Source: Streptomyces sp. NBC_00154 (lineage in GTDB: Bacteria; Actinomycetota; Actinomycetes; Streptomycetales; Streptomycetaceae). From it: a stretch of 64,000 bases of DNA. The notes under the pieces are model-generated. The model did no database searches, was not told the DNA's origin, and saw only the letters and a program-made list of their open reading frames with translations. Below, piece after piece: positions 1 to 9,465 of the stretch. The DNA is taken from the NCBI RefSeq assembly GCF_026342835.1, contig NZ_JAPEMI010000002.1:992001-1056000 (forward strand), read 5' to 3'. Made by a program: the position numbers and the translations under genes. Numbering within the stretch: position 1 is the first letter of the stretch; every line of letters begins with the position of its first letter.

Positions 1-498
1 GGCCAGATACAGGCCGATCACGTCGGCCACCTTCTCCGCGAACGCGGGATCTTTGGAAATCTTGAAGGTGCCGGACCGGTGCGGCTTCAGGCCTTCCTCG
101 CGCCAGACGCGCGCGATGTAGTGCCAGGACACGGTGATGTTCTCGGTTCGCTCCAGGTACTTCGCCAACTCCCGTGTGGACCAGTGCGAAAGCCCCGTGC
201 CGTCCGGCGGCGTCATGCGCGTCAGCGCGATCACCCGGGACCGCACCCGCGCCGGTACCTGTTCCCGTGCGCCACCGGGACGCTCCCCTTCCAGCCCGGC
301 CAGTCCGTGCTCGGCATAGCGGGTCTTCCAGCGGTCCACGGTCGGCAGTGACACCCCGAGCAGCTCGGCAATGTCCTTGCGCCGGCGCCCCTCGCTCGAC
401 CACAGCACGATCCGGCCCCGCGTAGCGATGTCCGCAGGAACGTCCCGGCTGTTCAACAACTCCCGCAACTCGGCGGCCCGTTCCACGGAGATCTCCAC
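1..498 (-). CDS. IS630-family transposase, N-terminal part (runs off the window)
   Basis: Reading leftward from a GTG at 498 the frame stays open for 166 codons to the window edge. It begins VEISVERAAEL and has the two-part helix-turn-helix/winged-helix region of IS630/Tc1-type transposases: RRKDIAELLGVSLPTVDRW, then WSTRELAKYL and ARVWREEGLKPHR. The catalytic DDE half lies outside the window, so activity cannot be judged. It is a different lineage from the complete IS630 copy at 2193-3423. No end repeat could be placed in 499-626, so the right boundary of this element is unknown. Confidence 0.85.
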   Translation of the reverse strand, partial: MEISVERAAELRELLNSRDVPADIATRGRIVLWSSEGRRRKDIAELLGVSLPTVDRWKTRYAEHGLAGLEGERPGGAREQVPARVRSRVIALTRMTPPDGTGLSHWSTRELAKYLERTENITVSWHYIARVWREEGLKPHRSGTFKISKDPAFAEKVADVIGLYLA

Positions 499-626
499 AC
501 CAAGAGACCCTGCCACACAAGATCAAGTAACGCTGGCGGAATCACGAAACACTAGGGCGAGTGGTGAGTTAAGGGATGCTCAACGAGGTGCAACCGGATC
601 CGACGGCCTGGTCCCGTGTGCGGGCG

Positions 627-1241
627 TCATTCGTCGATTTCGCTGGTGACTGCGTGCAGGAGGAGTTCGAGGAAGTCCTGCTCGAGCTCCCCCGGTGGCA
701 GCCGCTGCGGGTCGATGAAACTCTGCGCCAGCGCACCTTCGCGCATGGCGATGGCCATCCGGGCCAGCTGTTCGAGGTCTACCTTCGGGGTACGCCCCGC
801 CTGATTGAGCAGGCGCGCCATCAGATCCGCAACGGTGGTTCGAACTCGTGCGTCGTGCTCCGCGAGAGCCCGCGCAGCTTCCGCATTGCGCATCGCGTAG
901 AGAGTGAACTCGGTGGTCACCAAGTACCAATCGCGTTCGCCGGCGTCCACGTAGGCGAGTATGCGCGCGATCCGCTCGACGGACAGGTTGCCCCTCTCGA
1001 TGTCGCCTGCCGCAGCGGCCACACGGTCGACGACACGCTGCGCATGAGCGTCGAAGAGCGCGAAAAAGAGCTCGTCGCGGTTCTTGAAGTTGGAGTAGAA
1101 CGCGCCCCGGGAGTAACCCGCACGCCGACAGATGTCCTCAATGCTCGCACTGTGGAAGCCGAGCTCGGCAAACGCCTCCAAGGCCGCATCGCGCAATCGC
1201 GCGAGGGTCACCGGGCGGCGTTTCGTCGTCCCCTTGGGCAT
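627..1241 (-). CDS. TetR-family transcriptional regulator
   Basis: A 204-residue protein starting at ATG 1241 (MPKGTTKRRP). It is preceded by GAGGAG about 9 nt upstream, which favours this start over longer in-frame extensions. Residues ~10-60 form the TetR DNA-binding domain (SIEDICRRAGYSRGAFYSNF is the helix-turn-helix with its usual YxxF end). The rest is a helical ligand-binding domain of normal length. It is divergent from the class II aldolase gene and the shared spacer holds a perfect palindrome and a direct repeat, so it probably represses itself and the aldolase. The ligand is unknown. Confidence 0.9.
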   Translation of the reverse strand: MPKGTTKRRPVTLARLRDAALEAFAELGFHSASIEDICRRAGYSRGAFYSNFKNRDELFFALFDAHAQRVVDRVAAAAGDIERGNLSVERIARILAYVDAGERDWYLVTTEFTLYAMRNAEAARALAEHDARVRTTVADLMARLLNQAGRTPKVDLEQLARMAIAMREGALAQSFIDPQRLPPGELEQDFLELLLHAVTSEIDE

Positions 1242-1260
1242 CCGGGTCTCCTCAGAGCTC

Positions 1261-1323
1261 TTGACAGCGATGCTGACGCACAGAAGCATACATCGATGTA
1301 TCCGATGCAGTGATGTATCCGAT
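1261..1323. promoter_or_regulatory. Divergent promoter/operator between tetR and the aldolase gene
   Basis: ATACATCGATGTAT at 1288-1301 is a perfect 14-bp palindrome. GATGTATCCGAT occurs twice in direct orientation (1295-1306 and 1312-1323, 17 bp apart start to start). TTGACA at 1261-1266 is a plausible rightward -35, with AGCATA at 1285-1290 as a weak -10 just overlapping the palindrome. The layout fits TetR binding over both promoters; the assignment is inference. Confidence 0.6.
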
Positions 1324-1383
1324 TCGTTTCTGGCGCTCCTGGAGCGACCGCGACTTGGATTCCCCCGTCCATCTGGAGGACGC

Positions 1384-2193
1384 ATGACCAGTACGCCACT
1401 CGAAACCCTGACTGCCGCGATGGGGCCGGTCCCGGCCGGAGTCGAAATGCCCTTGCCGCCGGCGTTCGACTCAGTGGAGGAAGAGCGCCGGTACCGCAAG
1501 GCTCAACTGGCCGCAGGGTTCAGGCTGTTCGGTGCCTTCGGCTTCTCGGAGGGTGTCGCCGGCCACATCACCGTGCGCGACCCGGAGAACCCTCAGTGGT
1601 TCTGGGTCAACCCCTTCGGGATGAGCTTCAACCAGATCAAGGCCTCCGACCTCATTCTGGTCGACCACGAGGGCAACGTCATCGAGGGCAAACGGCCGGT
1701 CAACCGAGCCGCGTTCGTCATCCACTCGCAGGTCCACAAAGCCCGCCCCGACGCCCTGGCCGCAGCCCACTCCCACTCGCTGCACGGCAAGGCCTTCGCG
1801 AGCCTGGGCATCCCGCTGGACCCGATCACTCAGGACGCCTGCGCCTTCTTCGAGGACCATGGCCTTTACAGCGATTTCCGCGGTGTGGTGAGCGAGGTCG
1901 AGGAGGGCAGGCGGATCGGCGAGGCTCTCGGCCCGAACAAGGCCGTCATCCTGCAGAACCACGGCTTGCTGACCGTCGGCGAGTCGGTGGCGGAGGCGGT
2001 GTGGTGGTTCATCACCATGGAGCGCTCCTGCCAGGCCCAGCTCCTCGCCATGGCCGCTGGAACGCCGAAGCTGATCGACCGAGCAACGGCACTCCAGACA
2101 CGCGAACAGGTCGGCACCCACCTCGCCGGCTGGTTCCAGGCCCAACCCCTGTGGGACCAGATCACCGCAGCGCACCCCGACCTCTTCGACTAA
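1384..2193 (+). CDS. Class II aldolase/adducin-family protein
   Basis: A 269-residue protein starting at ATG 1384 with GGAGG 5-6 nt upstream. The fold shows in LFGAFGFSEGVAGHITVRDP (~48-67), the zinc-binding AAAHSHSLHG (His129, His131 and His134 nearby) and VILQNHGLLTVG (~188-199), which supplies the third metal ligand. Family members cleave or epimerise sugar phosphates, or act on related hydroxy-acids; the substrate here is not identifiable. It is the target of the neighbouring TetR. An IS630 element abuts its last codon, but the reading frame and stop are preserved (see the element at 2193). Confidence 0.85.
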   Translation: MTSTPLETLTAAMGPVPAGVEMPLPPAFDSVEEERRYRKAQLAAGFRLFGAFGFSEGVAGHITVRDPENPQWFWVNPFGMSFNQIKASDLILVDHEGNVIEGKRPVNRAAFVIHSQVHKARPDALAAAHSHSLHGKAFASLGIPLDPITQDACAFFEDHGLYSDFRGVVSEVEEGRRIGEALGPNKAVILQNHGLLTVGESVAEAVWWFITMERSCQAQLLAMAAGTPKLIDRATALQTREQVGTHLAGWFQAQPLWDQITAAHPDLFD

Positions 2194-3423
2194 TGCCGGA
2201 TCAGGCAATGTTTGCCCTGTTGTGATGTGACGCGCCGTCCGGGTGCTGTGCCGGGCGGCGTGTGACGGTCACCCTGTCCGGGTGGCGATACGAGTGCAGG
2301 TCCGTGAGATCGATGATGACGAGGGGCAGCGGCTTCTGCGGATCGTCCGCAGGGGCACCGGGTCGGTGGTGACCTGGCGGCGGGCCCAGATGGTGCTGCT
2401 GTCCGCGCAGGGCATGCCCGTGGCCAGGATCGCCGAGGTGTCGTTCACCAGCGACGACCGGGTCCGGGACGTGATCCATAACTTCAACACGGACGGCTTC
2501 GAGTCGCTGTACCCGAAGTACAAGGGCGGCCGGCCGAAGACGTTCACACTGCCTGAACGCCGCGAGATCAAGAAGATCGCCAAGTCCAGGCCCACCGAGC
2601 ACGATCTGCCGTTCTCGACCTGGAGTCTGACCAAGCTGGCGGACTTCCTGGTCGCCGAGGGGGTGGTCGACGACATCAGCCACGAGGGCCTGCGCATCCT
2701 GCTCCGCGAGGAAGGCGTCTCCTTTCAACGCCTGAAGACCTGGAAGACCTCCCGCGATCCGGACTACGCGGCCAAGAAAGCGCGGGTCGAGCACCTGTAC
2801 GCGATCGCCGACGGCGAGGTCATACCCGAGGACGGCGAACCCGAAGTCATCTTCTGCATGGACGAGTTCGGGCCGCTCAACCTGATGCCCCACCCGGGCC
2901 GGCAGTGGGCCGAGCGCGGCGGCAAGCACAAGAACCCAGATCGCGAACCGCGCCGACGGCGGCGAGCGACCTACAACCGCTACGGCGGGGTGCGACACCT
3001 GTTCGCCGCCCTGGATCTGGCCAAGGACAAGCTCTACGGCCACATCAAACCGGTCAAGCGGCGCACCCAGTTCCTGGAGTTTTGCCGCTACCTGCGGACG
3101 CTCTACCCGCGAGAGGTCCGGATCGCGATCATCAGTGACAACTTCTCCCCGCACCTGACCACGAAGAAGTGCCAGCGCGTCGGCACCTGGGCTGCGGCAA
3201 ACAACGTCGAGATGGCCTACACCCCGACCAACAGCTCCTGGCTCAACCGCATCGAGGCCCAGTTCACGGCCCTGCGCTACTTCACCCTCGACGGCACGGA
3301 CCACGCCGACCACAAGGAACAGGGCAGCATGATCCGCCGCTACATCATTTGGCGAAACCGCCACGCCGACGACCGACGCCTACGCGCCGTCGTCGACAGG
3401 GCAAACATTGCCTGATCCGGCAC
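2193..3423 (+). mobile_element. IS630-family insertion sequence, complete
   Basis: A 27-bp perfect terminal inverted repeat is present at 2194-2220 and 3396-3422. TA dinucleotides flank both sides (2191-2192 and 3424-3425), matching the TA target duplication of IS630/Tc1 elements. The single transposase gene fills the element and its stop lies inside the right repeat. The left TA plus the first base of the element (A2193) regenerate the TAA stop of the aldolase gene. Confidence 0.9.
2282..3415 (+). CDS. IS630-family transposase
   Basis: About 377 residues from a GTG at 2282 (VAIRVQVREIDDDEG); the frame is open upstream to 2243, inside or next to the element end, so the start is uncertain. 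The N-terminus has a helix-turn-helix region and WSLTKLADFL. The DDE catalytic core is intact: MDEFG (first Asp), ISDNFSPH (second Asp) and NSSWLNRIEAQF (Glu). The protein ends VDRANIA inside the right inverted repeat. No frameshift or stop is visible, so the element may be active. Confidence 0.9.
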   Translation: MAIRVQVREIDDDEGQRLLRIVRRGTGSVVTWRRAQMVLLSAQGMPVARIAEVSFTSDDRVRDVIHNFNTDGFESLYPKYKGGRPKTFTLPERREIKKIAKSRPTEHDLPFSTWSLTKLADFLVAEGVVDDISHEGLRILLREEGVSFQRLKTWKTSRDPDYAAKKARVEHLYAIADGEVIPEDGEPEVIFCMDEFGPLNLMPHPGRQWAERGGKHKNPDREPRRRRRATYNRYGGVRHLFAALDLAKDKLYGHIKPVKRRTQFLEFCRYLRTLYPREVRIAIISDNFSPHLTTKKCQRVGTWAAANNVEMAYTPTNSSWLNRIEAQFTALRYFTLDGTDHADHKEQGSMIRRYIIWRNRHADDRRLRAVVDRANIA

Positions 3424-3569
3424 TAAGAAGCCGTATCTCAGCCGATCATGGAACGTGCGGGTCGAACAGGTTTCCCGCCGGGGTGATCTTCCCGTTGTGC
3501 GCGCATGAAGACAGGGCCTCTCGGTAGCTCGGGGATGCGAATCTAACCAAGCAATGCCGGGAGGCCCTG

Positions 3570-4490
3570 GTGTCGTTGTTGTACGCGTCCGAGCCCGTTC
3601 AGTTCAACTCGGCTGCTCCATCGTGTGATTGCCTCGCGCATGTGTACGGCAACACGGCCAACCGTCCCGACCGGGAACGCCGGTATCCGTCGGACATGAC
3701 GGACGCGGAGTGGGCGGCCATCCGGCCGCTGCTGCCGGTGCCGGCCTGGCTCCAGGGCAGAGGCGGGCAGCCCGAGGGCTACTGCCACCGCCAGCTGCTG
3801 GACGCGATCCGCTACCTGGTCGCGGGCGGGATCTCCTGGCGGGCGATGCCCGCGGACTTCCCCGACTGGGGCCGCGTCTACGCCTTCTTCCGCCGCTGGC
3901 GCGAGCACGGGCTGATCGCCGAGTTCCACGACCGGCTACGCGGGAAGGTCCGTGAGCGCGAGGGCCGTGAGGCCGAGCCCACGGCGGGGATCATCGACGC
4001 GCAGTCGGTGCGCGCCGCCGCGACGGTGCCGGCCGCCTCACGCGGCTACGACGGCGGGAAGAAGGTGCCCGGGCGTAAGCGGCACATCGTGACCGACACG
4101 CTCGGTCTGCTCCTGGTCGTCGCGGTCACCGCCGCCAACATCGGCGACCGGGACGCCGCCGTGGGCCTGCTGAGGCGGCTGCGCCGCCTGCACCGCGACA
4201 TCACCCTCGTGTGGGCCGACGGCGGTTACACCGGCTCCCTCGTCGGCTGGTGCCGTCAGAAACTCGCGCTGACCTTCGAGATCGTCAAGCGCACCGACGA
4301 CATGGAGGGGTTCGTGGTGCTGCCCAGGCGCTGGGTGGCAGAGCGCACGTTCGCGTGGCTGATGCATTCGCGCCGGCTGGCCCGGGACTACGAGACGTTG
4401 CCGGCCAGCAGCGAGGCGATGATCCGGTGGTCGATGGTCACGCGGATGAGCCGGCGTCTGGCACGGCCACGGGCCGCCGACCGACGCTGA
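3570..4490 (+). CDS. IS5-family transposase
   Basis: 306 residues from GTG 3570. The N-terminal half has the DUF4096-type region (YPSDMTDAEWAAIRPLLP, and GISWRAMPADFPDWGRVYAF). The DDE core shows as IIDAQSVRAA, VWADGGYTGSLVGW and RRWVAERTFAWLMHSRRLAR. No lesion is seen. Its last ~50 bp overlap the 3' end of the convergent passenger gene. Confidence 0.9.
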   Translation: MSLLYASEPVQFNSAAPSCDCLAHVYGNTANRPDRERRYPSDMTDAEWAAIRPLLPVPAWLQGRGGQPEGYCHRQLLDAIRYLVAGGISWRAMPADFPDWGRVYAFFRRWREHGLIAEFHDRLRGKVREREGREAEPTAGIIDAQSVRAAATVPAASRGYDGGKKVPGRKRHIVTDTLGLLLVVAVTAANIGDRDAAVGLLRRLRRLHRDITLVWADGGYTGSLVGWCRQKLALTFEIVKRTDDMEGFVVLPRRWVAERTFAWLMHSRRLARDYETLPASSEAMIRWSMVTRMSRRLARPRAADRR

Positions 4491-4965
4491 ACGCCCCCGA
4501 CGCCTCCAGCACCAGCCACCCGCGCTCCGCCAGACGCCGGGCCTTCGAGCGCACCCCCTCGACCTTCGCCGGCGTTGTCTCCAGGCCCAGCTCAACCGTG
4601 ATCTCCCTGGCCTTCAGTGGCCCCTGGCCCGCGGGCTGCCGCTCGTCGAGCACGCCCAGAATCCGCTGGTAGTCCGGCGCCAGCACCGTCACCGGCAGTC
4701 CTTCGCGCCAAGGCGGCACGATCGAGCCCGGCACCGGCGCGGGCGAGGACACGGTTTCCGCCTTCGCCTCGGTCACGGCGGTGGTCTCGGCAGCCGAGGC
4801 CGCCAGGGCCTCTACCAGCTCCTCCCGCGCGATCACCCGCCGGTCCAGCTCGACCTCCGCGGCCTCCAACACCCCAGCCAGCCGCGCGACTTCCTCCCGC
4901 AGTCCTTCCACCCGCATTCGGGCTGCTGTCTCCCGCTCCTCCAGCATTCCCAGCACCGACGCCAT
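4438..4965 (-). CDS. Coiled-coil/winged-helix passenger protein of the IS5 element
   Basis: 175 residues from ATG 4965 (MASVLGMLEERE), chosen because GAGGGG sits 7 nt upstream; an ATG at 4983 is also in frame. Residues ~5-50 are an Ala/Glu/Arg-rich coiled coil with heptad spacing (RVEGLREEVARLAGVLEAAE). Residues ~95-165 look like a winged helix (ILGVLDERQPAGQGPLKARE, then RSKARRLAERGWLVLE). It lies wholly between the inverted repeats and is convergent with the transposase, so it travels with the element. A role in regulating transposition or as a host-gene modulator is inference. Confidence 0.65.
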   Translation of the reverse strand: MASVLGMLEERETAARMRVEGLREEVARLAGVLEAAEVELDRRVIAREELVEALAASAAETTAVTEAKAETVSSPAPVPGSIVPPWREGLPVTVLAPDYQRILGVLDERQPAGQGPLKAREITVELGLETTPAKVEGVRSKARRLAERGWLVLEASGAFSVGRRPVAVPDAGSSA

Positions 4966-5299
4966 CGTGCACCCCTCGATCACGGAGCCGAAACAAGACG
5001 CCGCATGCCTCCCTCATTCCGAGCTAGACCATGCCTGACCAGCGGAAATCAAGCAATCATGTTCGGTTGAGATACGGCTTCTGAGGCCAACTACCGGAGA
5101 TCGCAAGCCGGAATCCGGAGAACACCAGGCCATTCGTCACACGCCTCGATTGCCATCGCCTCTGGGCGGGGTTTGCCAGGTGCATAAGCGGGCGGCGCGG
5201 AGGGGGAATCTCCAGGATTTCGCGGCGTTCTTTGGTTCGTGTGGATCACGAGTTCGCCGCAAAGTGAGGGGGCCCAGGGGAAGCGGGCTGGAACCATCC

Positions 5300-5410
5300 A
5301 TGACGTACGACATCGCGGCCCCCGAACCCGCGGGCATGGTGGCTTCGCTCAGCTCCCTGGGGTACTCACTGCCAGCTGCTGTCGCGGACCTCGTGGACAA
5401 CAGCATTCTT
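5300..5410 (+). pseudogene. 5' fragment of a MutL/GHKL-type ATPase gene
   Basis: From ATG 5300 the frame reads MTYDIAAPEPAGMVASLSSL, GYSLPAAVADLVDNSI and then changes into sequence belonging to the tail of lutA on the other strand. DLVDNSI is the N-box of GHKL ATPases, and SLGYSLPAAVADLVDN is typical of the actinobacterial ATPases found with Z1-domain and PD-(D/E)XK proteins in restriction-like loci. Only ~36 codons remain. A deletion or rearrangement joined this head to lutA near 5410. Confidence 0.6.
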
Positions 5411-6136
5411 CGGTTGATGGGAGGATCTCGGCCAGGTGGACGGTGCGTACAGGGGAGTCCTGCCGGGACAGGCCACCGCCGATGTGCATCAGGCAGGAGT
5501 TGTCCCCGGCATACAGCGCTTCGGCACGGGTTCGCGCGACACACGCCGTTTTGTCCGCGAGCATCGCCGAGGACGTGTCCGCGTTCTTCAGCGCGAACGT
5601 CCCGCCGAAGCCGCAGCACGAGTCGGCCTCCGGCAGTTCGACCAGGTCGATGCCGCGCACGGCCCGCAGCAGTGTCAACGGACGGTCGCCGACTAGCAGC
5701 AACCGCAGCGAATGGCATGTCGGGTGATAGGTAACCTGGTGCGGGTAGTACGCGCCGACATCGGTGACGCCGAGTACATCCACGAGTAGCTCGGACAGCT
5801 CGTACACCTTGGGCGCGACCTGCTCGACCGCGGCGGCCAGAGCGGCGTCGCCGTTCGCGGCGGCCAGGGTCTGGTGGTGGTGCCGGACCATCGCGGCGCA
5901 GGATCCCGAGGGGCCACGGCGTCGTAGCCGGCGAAGACGTCGGCCAACCGCCGCACCATCGGCAGCGCCTCGCGGCGGTAGCCGGTGTTGAAGTGCATCT
6001 GCCCGCAGCACGTCTGGTCCCTCGGGAACTCGACGGTATGTCCGAGCCGCTCCAGGAGCGTGACCACGGCCCTGCCGGTCTGCGGGTACAGCGTGTCGTT
6101 GAGGCACGTCATGAACAAGGCGATGCACATGGTCAT
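5349..6136 (-). pseudogene. lutA: LutA-like (Fe-S)-binding oxidoreductase subunit, frameshifted
   Basis: The start at 6136 (MTMCIALFMTCLNDTLYPQT) runs through the first CCG motif (DQTCCGQMHFNTGYRREALP) to FAGYDAVAP. At about 5905-5913 the homologous reading moves to another frame, PSGSCAAMVRHHH, and continues to the second motif (DSCCGFGGTFALKN) and LMHIGGGLSRQ...VHLAEIL. One missing C in a run of Cs explains the shift. LutA/YkgE proteins act with LutB and LutC to oxidise L-lactate; no lutB or lutC is seen here. The 3' end fuses into a foreign sequence (see 5300). A sequencing error cannot be excluded for the frameshift. Confidence 0.8.
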
Positions 6137-6164
6137 CCGCCTTCCAGGCGCTTGTGGGACTTGG

Positions 6165-7459
<1,295 letters not shown>

Positions 7460-7463
<4 letters not shown>

Positions 7464-8416
7464 GCCGCTACCACCTTCCTCAAGGCGGCCGAGCGTTCGG
7501 CCAGCAGTCGTTCGCCCAGCCACAGGACCTGATCCCGCCCGTCCTGGTCGAGGTACTCCGCCGGCGACTTGCCGACGACCCGCGCCAGCAGCAGGCACCC
7601 GAGCTGCCCGGCCAGGTGGTCTGCTGAGAAGGGCGCGGCGTGGTTGCCGTACGCGGCATGGAACTCTGACGCCGCTGAGCGCAGCGCGTCCGCGTGCGCG
7701 GGCAGGTGTATCGACTTCATCAGCAGATGGGTGAGCATGAACGCGACGTCGAAACTGGGATCGCCCAGATGGGCGACCTCGAAGTCCACCACCCAGAGCC
7801 CGGACGGTCCGACCAGAACGTTCTTCGGCGAGTAGTCGCCGTGGACCAGACAGAGCTTGTTCGCGGCCATCCCGGCAACGACGTCGTTCACGGCATCGGC
7901 CAGCGCGGGTAGTTGTTCGGCCACCGCCCGGTAGTACGGGCCCACTCGTAGCTGGTCGAACGCCTCCGGATCGTCCAGGGCGGTCAGCCGTTCGTCGGGA
8001 ACCGTCAGCTCGACCTGCCACTTCGCGAGCAGCTCGCCCAGCGTCGCCGCCACCCGCGGATCGACCGACCCGGCGAGCAGGGCGGCCTTCCAATCGGTCC
8101 AGCCGTCGGGCGCGCGGTCGATGACGATGCAGAACTCGGATTCGTCGATGTCGACGACCGACGGCACGAACTCCCGCGTGATCGTTCGGACGAGTCGGAG
8201 CCCGCGGCCCTCGTTGAGGGTGCGCTGTTGCTTGGCCTTCCACTCCTCCGCGACCCGCAGTTGCGGCAGGGACTGCTTGACCACCCAGCGCCGGCCTGCG
8301 CAGTCCACGGCCAGAACGATGTTGGAGACGCCACCCGCCAACGTCCATGCCCGGACCGGGCCGTCGACGAGCCGGCGCGCGCGCAGGTAGTCCCCGACGG
8401 TCTCGACGCTCAGCAT
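7460..8416 (-). CDS. APH-fold (aminoglycoside phosphotransferase family) small-molecule kinase
   Basis: 318 residues from ATG 8416 (MLSVETVGDYLRA). Lys47 (VVKQ) is the ATP-binding lysine, HGDYSPKN (192-199) holds the catalytic Asp and metal-binding Asn, and DFE (211-213) binds Mg2+. Its start lies inside the end of the mannonate-dehydratase-like gene and its stop overlaps the enolase start. The family includes kinases for methylthioribose, choline, fructosamine and other metabolites, so an antibiotic-resistance role is not implied. The coupling to an enolase suggests, as inference only, that it phosphorylates a sugar acid or C3 acid. Confidence 0.8.
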
Positions 8417-9465
8417 GCCTGCGCCGCAGGCAGGCCGAGGGCGTTGAACACACCCTGGAGGTATCCGATCGCGTGGGCGCGGCCCCGGGAGCAATAGGCC
8501 TCCGAGGACGTGTCACCCCACGTGTTCGGATCACCGATCATCGCCGGCACGTGGTCGTCGATCAGAAAGCCGTCGAAGCCGCGCTCGTGCAGTCGCCGGA
8601 TCACCCGAGCCGGATCGAGGTTGCCCTCGCCGAGGAAGCACTCGGTGAATCGCGGCACCGTCCCGCGGACGTCGCGAAAGTGCACATAAGCGATGGCGTC
8701 GAGCGGAGCTAGCGCGTCGATAACCTCGTTGACGCTGTCCTCGCCGGCCATCTCCGACACCGTGCCGATGCAGAAGTTCAGCCCCCAGGCCGCGCTGCCC
8801 CCGGCGCGCCGGTGCGCCTCGATCAGCGCGGCGGGAGAGGTGAAGATGCGGGCCGAGCCACCCAGCGGCTCCTCGGTCGGCGGATCGTCCGGATGCAGGG
8901 CCAGCCGCATGCCGAGCGACTCCGCGGTCGGGAGTACGGCGTCCAGGAAGTACTGGTAGTTGTCCCACATCTGCGCGGCGGTGAGCTGCTCGAGCGGTTC
9001 GTCCGGTGTGAGTCGATAGGTGGCCAGCGCGTTGCCCGCCTCGATGCGGTCGAGGTCGAACGCGGTGACCGCGGCGTTGCCGCGGCCCTTCGCGGCCATG
9101 TCCGTGCGCCAGACGAAGGTGGTGAGGAAGTTGAAGCCGAGTAGGCGGATACCGACCCGGGCCATGTTGGTCATGGTCTTGAGATAGTTCTCGATCTGCT
9201 CGTCCCGGCCGGGCACTCCGCGCTGGATCTTGGTGAAGTGCGCTGCCGGGACGTTCTCCAGGCCCTCGATGATCAAGCCGTCCGCGTCGCAGCGCTCACG
9301 CAGGGCCTGCAGTTCGGCCAGGCTCCAGTACCCGTCGGTGCCCGCGAGGTTGGTCGGACAGTGCAGTTGGATCGTCGGCAGTCCGAGCTGATGGGCGAAC
9401 GTCGCCACCTTCTCGTCGTACTCGTCGACGTGGCCAAGGCTGATGCGCATCGCCATGTCGCTCAC
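8410..9465 (-). CDS. D-mannonate dehydratase-like TIM-barrel protein
   Basis: 351 residues from ATG 9465 (MSDMAMRISLGHVDEYDEKV). UxuA-like features include GYWSLAELQALRERC, LALHPDDPPTEE, LNFCIGTVSEMAGEDSV and VHFRDVRGTVPRFTECFLG, the metal-binding segments of the xylose-isomerase-like barrel. UxuA removes water from D-mannonate to give 2-keto-3-deoxy-D-gluconate; this protein could act on a related aldonate. The start overlaps the stop of the FAH gene, so the genes form one tight leftward operon. Confidence 0.8.
   Translation of the reverse strand: MSDMAMRISLGHVDEYDEKVATFAHQLGLPTIQLHCPTNLAGTDGYWSLAELQALRERCDADGLIIEGLENVPAAHFTKIQRGVPGRDEQIENYLKTMTNMARVGIRLLGFNFLTTFVWRTDMAAKGRGNAAVTAFDLDRIEAGNALATYRLTPDEPLEQLTAAQMWDNYQYFLDAVLPTAESLGMRLALHPDDPPTEEPLGGSARIFTSPAALIEAHRRAGGSAAWGLNFCIGTVSEMAGEDSVNEVIDALAPLDAIAYVHFRDVRGTVPRFTECFLGEGNLDPARVIRRLHERGFDGFLIDDHVPAMIGDPNTWGDTSSEAYCSRGRAHAIGYLQGVFNALGLPAAQAC

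Larger units (their letters stand above)
3426..5082 (+). mobile_element. IS5-family element with a passenger gene
   Basis: Terminal inverted repeats of 25 bp with two mismatches lie at 3426-3450 and 5058-5082 (ends AGAAGCCGTATCTCA on the left; its partner on the right). It carries a transposase on the plus strand and a second, convergent gene on the minus strand, making it 1657 bp, longer than a one-gene IS5 element. It starts one base after the TA flanking the IS630 copy, so the two elements are back to back. No target duplication is obvious. Confidence 0.8.

Noticed and set aside
2201..3364. Long open frame antisense to the IS630 transposase (387 codons)
   Set aside because: Sequence is Val/Gly/Arg/Leu-rich with no domain, typical of the antisense shadow of a GC-rich gene; the sense frame has a full DDE core.
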